Shown here: positions 35,630 through 39,249 of the stretch, piece by piece | How positions within the stretch are numbered: the stretch's first letter is position 1 | Layout of the letters: each line of letters starts with the position of its first letter | From: Verrucomicrobiota bacterium | GTDB lineage: Bacteria > Verrucomicrobiota > Verrucomicrobiia > Verrucomicrobiales > Akkermansiaceae | Reading direction: 5' to 3' | DNA: 39,249 nt | NCBI GenBank assembly: GCA_004293285.1 | Contig: RDYF01000036.1 | Coordinates: 1-39,249 of the forward strand | The notes under the pieces: model-generated | Databases searched by the model: none | Told to the model about the DNA's origin: nothing | What the model saw: only the letters and a program-made list of their open reading frames with translations | Program-made: the position numbers and the translations under genes

Positions 35630-38536
35630 CTACGAGATGGGAATGGAAATTCTTACGACTGTTCCTCGAATTTTTGGGCGGGAAAGGATTTCGCAAGTTC
35701 CATTCATTTCTCGGCTGCGAGATGCCATGTTCAGCAAACCATTGCCATTTCGCCGATTCTCTCCTGTCGGCAATCCCGTTCCATCATCTTGGATCTCAAG
35801 AATCATATTTTGACCATCCGTGCTGATGTTGATCTGAACCAGCGATGCCTTGGCGTGCTCGATCACATTGTGCAGTGCCTCTTTGACAATCATCAGCAAA
35901 TGATGACGCGCCGGAGAGGAAAGGCGGATGTTCGGTAGTTTTTCCGCATTGGTGAAATGCAATCGAATGCCACTGTTCGCAAAGTACTTTTCGGCATAGC
36001 CGTGAACATAACGGGCAAATTCTTCGATCGTATCGTGGGTCGGATTGACGGCCCAAACCAAGGCATCGAGCTCGCGTGCCGTGGAATGAGAAACCTGAAA
36101 AATTTGATCCAACTGCTCTCGGGTTTCATGGGAGTTCATGTGCGCGGGGTCGACTTGTTCGCTCAGCAACCCAATCTGCGCGAGGTTGGCGCCGATGTGA
36201 TCATGCAGATCTTGGGCGATGCGCAATCGTTCTTGCTGCAGAGCATGCGCCCGCTCCAAGCGAATGTTCGCCATGAATCGCGAAATGGCAAAAAAGGCAG
36301 TGATTGCGATACAGGCGATCAACCACCAAAACCACGCCTGACGGGTGACTGGTAGCTGAATGCCCATTTCAATTTTTTGCACGACTCCGGACTGACGACC
36401 AGAAAGGTGGATGCGCCAAACATTTTCTCCGGCATAATCGATTTTCTTTACCTCACAGCCTGACGCCGATTTCAACTGTGGAGTCAGTCGACTGTAAACA
36501 AACAAGTCGCCCTCACGAGCCCCTGCATCGGACATTTCAATCTCCATTCCTCCCTGCAAACTGGTCACCTGCTGAATTTCAGCAATACCGCAGGAGATGT
36601 GCAAATTGGATCCAATCAGCACCGGTCGATCGGGATCGCGATCCAAATCCGTAAAGCGCAGATGCTGCGATGCCGATGGAGCCAATGAGGGAGTGCTCCA
36701 TGTCCCGCGCGTCACACCGAGAAATCGATTGTCCCAAAATGACCAAACGGCGAAGCGATGATTCGGGTTCATACCACACTGCTCCAACGCTAAGGTGATC
36801 GCTTGCTCGGAGCTCGAGGGATTCCAAAGCAAAGCAACAGTCATCTCCCCCCAGCTTCGCGAGGATTTTTTGATGATGCGCGAGTAGGCACTGCTCGTTC
36901 CCAGATCTAGCGCCATCGCCCGCTCCGGAAGGGGTGGCGTCATGGTTTCGGCGTTACGCAAGTGTGGCTGAAAGTTCTCCCAATACCAAGGATCTGAGGT
37001 CATGGCCGACCCTCCGGACAATCCCACCATACTGACCCAAGTGCGCACGAGCGGCCAACCGCCATGGATGGAACTAATGTTTTGCAAATCCGTGCCCAGA
37101 TAGTAGGCGTCGATGTCTATCGCTCCCCACGCCCCCTGTAGATGAAGGTTCCTCAGAGAATCATTGATGGTAGGACGCAAATTTTCTCGCTTCGACTCAC
37201 AACTGACGCGCTGCGCATCGACATACCCAATGGCTGCTCGATTGGGCCTTAAGTCGCTATTGAGCAGATACACATCATCGCCTACCGCTTTGCGAATTTG
37301 TGAAAACCCCTCACGCATGAGCTCGAAAGACGTGAGACGATCGGTGGAGGGCAAACGTCCCCAACTCATGTTTTGCGAGTTGAGCTTGATGTAGCGAAAA
37401 CCCATCTCGACGTAATGTCGCGCCTCGCGCGCGGCCTCTGCGCCTTGGATATAGGTGTTCATCGGTCGACTCATTTCTAACAAAATCCCTGGCTTGGCGC
37501 CCACTTCTGCAATTTTTTTGGCATAAAATTCCAGACTCTCCGGAAATCGTGGATTGCTCGGCTTAGGCGCTAAGGCTTCTTCGAAACCGGCATCGATCTG
37601 AATCACTTGCGGACGAATGCGATCTGGATGCTTTTTGCAGGTATCGACCACTTGCAAGATGTCCTGCCCAGAAACTTTGCCACCCAGAAAGTACCAACTA
37701 TTCCACCCCGAGAGCGATCCCAGCTTTTTCCGTGCTTGATGAGTGCCTCCCACCCAGTCCGCCCACAAGGGTAGCGCCGTTGCTGGCTGGGATGTCATGA
37801 TCACGATTTCTTGACCCCAGCGCGTTTCGTTTGGCCCAACGACAACGCGACTCATCTCAACCTGACAAAGAAAATGGAGTCGGTCATTTCCGACACGCGA
37901 AAAATGACCCTCGATGAAAGCCGTAGGAGTCCCCACGGGGCCAAAGAAGAAACCTCTGCCATCTTTGCGATAAAATGATCCAAACTCCCTCACTCGAACG
38001 GGCTGCATCATCGCGTCGAAGGAGTAATAGGGATGAGCATAGACCTCACTATCGTTCAGAGCGGTCAGCAGCCAATCATGTGGCATTCCTTCTGGATTCA
38101 TCCGAGCATCCATCGGCGTAAATGAAACCAATCGAATGGGCGATTTGTTCAAGTTTTTCACTCCCATCTGCAACAACAAAGAGCTGCCATCGGAACAAAC
38201 TCCGATGCGATACATCAGTTGCAAGCCATGCTGAGCATATTCCAGATACTGGGTTGTCGTTGTCGCAGAGCCGAGTGGGGTCAGAGTGGTATCCGCCGGC
38301 GAAGTCATCGGAATCATTTTCCCTTGAGCCGAAGTCAGGGAATGCATCTCGCCAGCGATTTCAATATCCACAGCAAATTGACAATCCCAAGAGCGAATCC
38401 CCTCGTTTGCCAAAGTTACGTTCCGTTTCAAGGCAGGAAAACGTATCTCCATTGCACAAACCGCCACGCTGAGAGAGAAAAAAAATGTGAGAACGTGCAG
38501 CATTTTCGCAACTGTTGGTGGGTTTCTTCCAGTCAT
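35630..38536 (-). CDS. Sensor histidine kinase with extracytoplasmic GH36-like pseudo-glycosidase domain
   Basis: 968 residues from ATG 38536 (ATG 38503 also possible; the frame reaches 38620 but that falls in a terminator). Signal peptide to about 28; N-terminal beta domain about 30-260; GH36-type barrel about 275-535, starting with LSGWNSWYFLGGKVSGQD; C-terminal beta domain about 540-630 (YRFAVWSFWDNRFLG type); a further beta segment; membrane helix about 735-752; then HisKA_3 with H778 in AQDLHDHIGANLAQ and HATPase with N890, DDGTGL and GNGLLNM. In GH36 the substrate site IDDG, the nucleophile in KLDF and the acid/base in RIGPD are here IDAG (A316), KLNS (N386) and RVSCE (E447). It is therefore probably inactive as an enzyme and serves as a sugar-binding receptor. 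The cognate regulator follows. Confidence 0.85.
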   Translation of the reverse strand: MTGRNPPTVAKMLHVLTFFFSLSVAVCAMEIRFPALKRNVTLANEGIRSWDCQFAVDIEIAGEMHSLTSAQGKMIPMTSPADTTLTPLGSATTTTQYLEYAQHGLQLMYRIGVCSDGSSLLLQMGVKNLNKSPIRLVSFTPMDARMNPEGMPHDWLLTALNDSEVYAHPYYSFDAMMQPVRVREFGSFYRKDGRGFFFGPVGTPTAFIEGHFSRVGNDRLHFLCQVEMSRVVVGPNETRWGQEIVIMTSQPATALPLWADWVGGTHQARKKLGSLSGWNSWYFLGGKVSGQDILQVVDTCKKHPDRIRPQVIQIDAGFEEALAPKPSNPRFPESLEFYAKKIAEVGAKPGILLEMSRPMNTYIQGAEAAREARHYVEMGFRYIKLNSQNMSWGRLPSTDRLTSFELMREGFSQIRKAVGDDVYLLNSDLRPNRAAIGYVDAQRVSCESKRENLRPTINDSLRNLHLQGAWGAIDIDAYYLGTDLQNISSIHGGWPLVRTWVSMVGLSGGSAMTSDPWYWENFQPHLRNAETMTPPLPERAMALDLGTSSAYSRIIKKSSRSWGEMTVALLWNPSSSEQAITLALEQCGMNPNHRFAVWSFWDNRFLGVTRGTWSTPSLAPSASQHLRFTDLDRDPDRPVLIGSNLHISCGIAEIQQVTSLQGGMEIEMSDAGAREGDLFVYSRLTPQLKSASGCEVKKIDYAGENVWRIHLSGRQSGVVQKIEMGIQLPVTRQAWFWWLIACIAITAFFAISRFMANIRLERAHALQQERLRIAQDLHDHIGANLAQIGLLSEQVDPAHMNSHETREQLDQIFQVSHSTARELDALVWAVNPTHDTIEEFARYVHGYAEKYFANSGIRLHFTNAEKLPNIRLSSPARHHLLMIVKEALHNVIEHAKASLVQINISTDGQNMILEIQDDGTGLPTGENRRNGNGLLNMASRSREMNGTCEILSRPKIRGTVVRISIPIS

Positions 38537-38589
38537 GTTGGCGATTGATCGATACTTTAAATCATCATGAACGTCGATACGAAAACGTC

Positions 38590-38634
38590 TAAAAATGAAG
38601 AGCGAGCTCCGAAAACCCATATCGGAACTCGCTC
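38590..38634 (-). terminator. Rho-independent terminator after the PEP-CTERM gene
   Basis: On the minus strand GAGCGAGTTCCG and CGGAGCTCGCTC form a 12-bp stem (one G-U pair) around a loop of 11 bases, followed by TTCATTTTT. It starts 33 bases after the stop at 38668 and separates the PEP-CTERM gene from the sensor kinase, which must have its own promoter between about 38540 and 38590. Confidence 0.8.
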
Positions 38635-38667
38635 TCGTGTATTGCCACTCCTACAGGCAAATGTTTC

Positions 38668-39249
38668 TTAGGCGCTGCGACGGCGACGCAGGACAGCAAG
38701 TGCTCCTAATCCCGCAAGGAGCGTTGCCGATGGCTCAGGAATCGCACGCAGAGCGATATCATTGCCCCCTGTGAACGAGCTCGTGGACGAGTCAGCATTG
38801 TAGCTAATGATCCAATCAAAGCCACCATACTGGGTCACTGTGTCGCCTTCGTTGAAGCCCGTGAAAATGCCATTCACAGCATCGGTGCTGTCATTGAGCA
38901 AAAGGAAGATCAGGTTGTCCATACTGTAGGTTCCTCCAGTGAATTGAACATTGAGATTGCCCGTAAGGCTAACCGCACCATTGACGATCACTTGATCGTG
39001 CTGCGTGCCAGCGTTGAGACCTGCAATCTCGGCAACCAAAGTACCCGCTTGGTTGTAGGTACCATTGACAGTAAGAAGACCAGGGCTGTTGCCAGGATTG
39101 ACAAATGCGCCCGACTCAACCGTCAGATTGCCCACCGATCCACTACCGGCAATGGTCGCACCAGATTGCACTGTCGTGGTCGTCGCATTGGCAATGCTAC
39201 CATTGACCACCAGAGTTCCCGCTTCCACAGTCGTGTTGCCGCTGTAGCT
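38668..39249 (-). CDS. PEP-CTERM protein with autotransporter-type strand repeats (5' end outside window)
   Basis: The C-terminal 193 or so residues are visible and the frame runs open to the window edge (SYSGNTTVEAGTLVVNGS is the first repeat seen), so there is no start codon here. Repeats of the type VNGSIANAT, SGATIAGSGSVGNLTV and NPGNSPGLLTVNGTY fit autotransporter-associated beta-strand repeats of a large surface or exported protein. The chain ends in AIPEPSATLLAGLGALAVLRRRRSA: the PEP motif, a hydrophobic helix and an arginine cluster, the sorting tag recognised by exosortase. Its function in adhesion or biofilm is only inferred from the family. Confidence 0.88.
   Translation of the reverse strand, partial: SYSGNTTVEAGTLVVNGSIANATTTTVQSGATIAGSGSVGNLTVESGAFVNPGNSPGLLTVNGTYNQAGTLVAEIAGLNAGTQHDQVIVNGAVSLTGNLNVQFTGGTYSMDNLIFLLLNDSTDAVNGIFTGFNEGDTVTQYGGFDWIISYNADSSTSSFTGGNDIALRAIPEPSATLLAGLGALAVLRRRRSA

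Noticed and set aside
1..39249. tRNA, rRNA, integrase, transposase or phage genes
   Set aside because: None of the frames or gaps showed the matching motifs; the window appears free of mobile elements.

Overview
The window looks like chromosomal DNA of a Gram-negative, carbohydrate-degrading bacterium, most likely of the Verrucomicrobiota (PVC group). The reasons are a PEP-CTERM protein with autotransporter-type strand repeats, an outer-membrane TpsB pore, and a dense set of secreted glycosidases (GH29, GH106, two DUF5703 proteins, a sialate O-acetylesterase, a PL10 pectate lyase) with no SusC/SusD pair in view. This placement is inferred from gene content; no rRNA or tRNA is present to confirm it.

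Bases 1-17,030 hold mostly housekeeping genes. First come the end of pstB, then phoU, phoB and phoR (phosphate sensing), followed by a CPA2 cation/proton antiporter. Tail to tail with it lies a carbon-starvation (CstA) permease whose frame runs straight into endonuclease III; an A7 tract at the junction suggests a one-base shift from two overlapping genes. A PL10 pectate lyase follows, then dapF-dapA-dapB (lysine/diaminopimelate), a CrtI-type carotenoid desaturase behind a sigma-54-like promoter, and cysJ-cysI-cysH (PAPS and sulfite reduction).

From 17,055 to the right edge every gene is on the minus strand. Read in the direction of transcription (right to left) these are: a PEP-CTERM protein cut by the window edge; a sensor kinase and NarL-type response regulator; DUF5703 protein A; a GH106 alpha-L-rhamnosidase; DUF5703 protein B; a sialate O-acetylesterase; a GH29 alpha-L-fucosidase; an ECF sigma factor with its RskA-like anti-sigma; a small acidic secreted protein; a TpsB outer-membrane pore; and a glycosyltransferase. 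The rhamnosidase-to-esterase run has overlapping or nearly overlapping ends and is probably one operon for a rhamnose- and fucose-containing plant or algal polysaccharide.

The most striking element is the sensor kinase at 35,630-38,536. Its extracytoplasmic half is a whole GH36-like alpha-galactosidase module, but three catalytic or substrate-binding positions are changed (nucleophile Asp to Asn, acid/base Asp to Glu, one galactose-contacting Asp to Ala). It is then joined through one membrane helix to a HisKA_3/HATPase kinase. I read it as a dead glycosidase reused as a glycan receptor that switches on the adjoining glycosidase operon through the adjoining regulator. A 23-bp element (21/23 identical) lies ahead of both the DUF5703-GH106 operon and the GH29 gene and is a candidate shared control site.

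Three places in the window look like single-base indels: the CstA/Nth junction, the 5' end of DUF5703 B and the 3' end of DUF5703 A. They may be sequencing or assembly errors and need raw-read checks before any fusion or pseudogene is believed.
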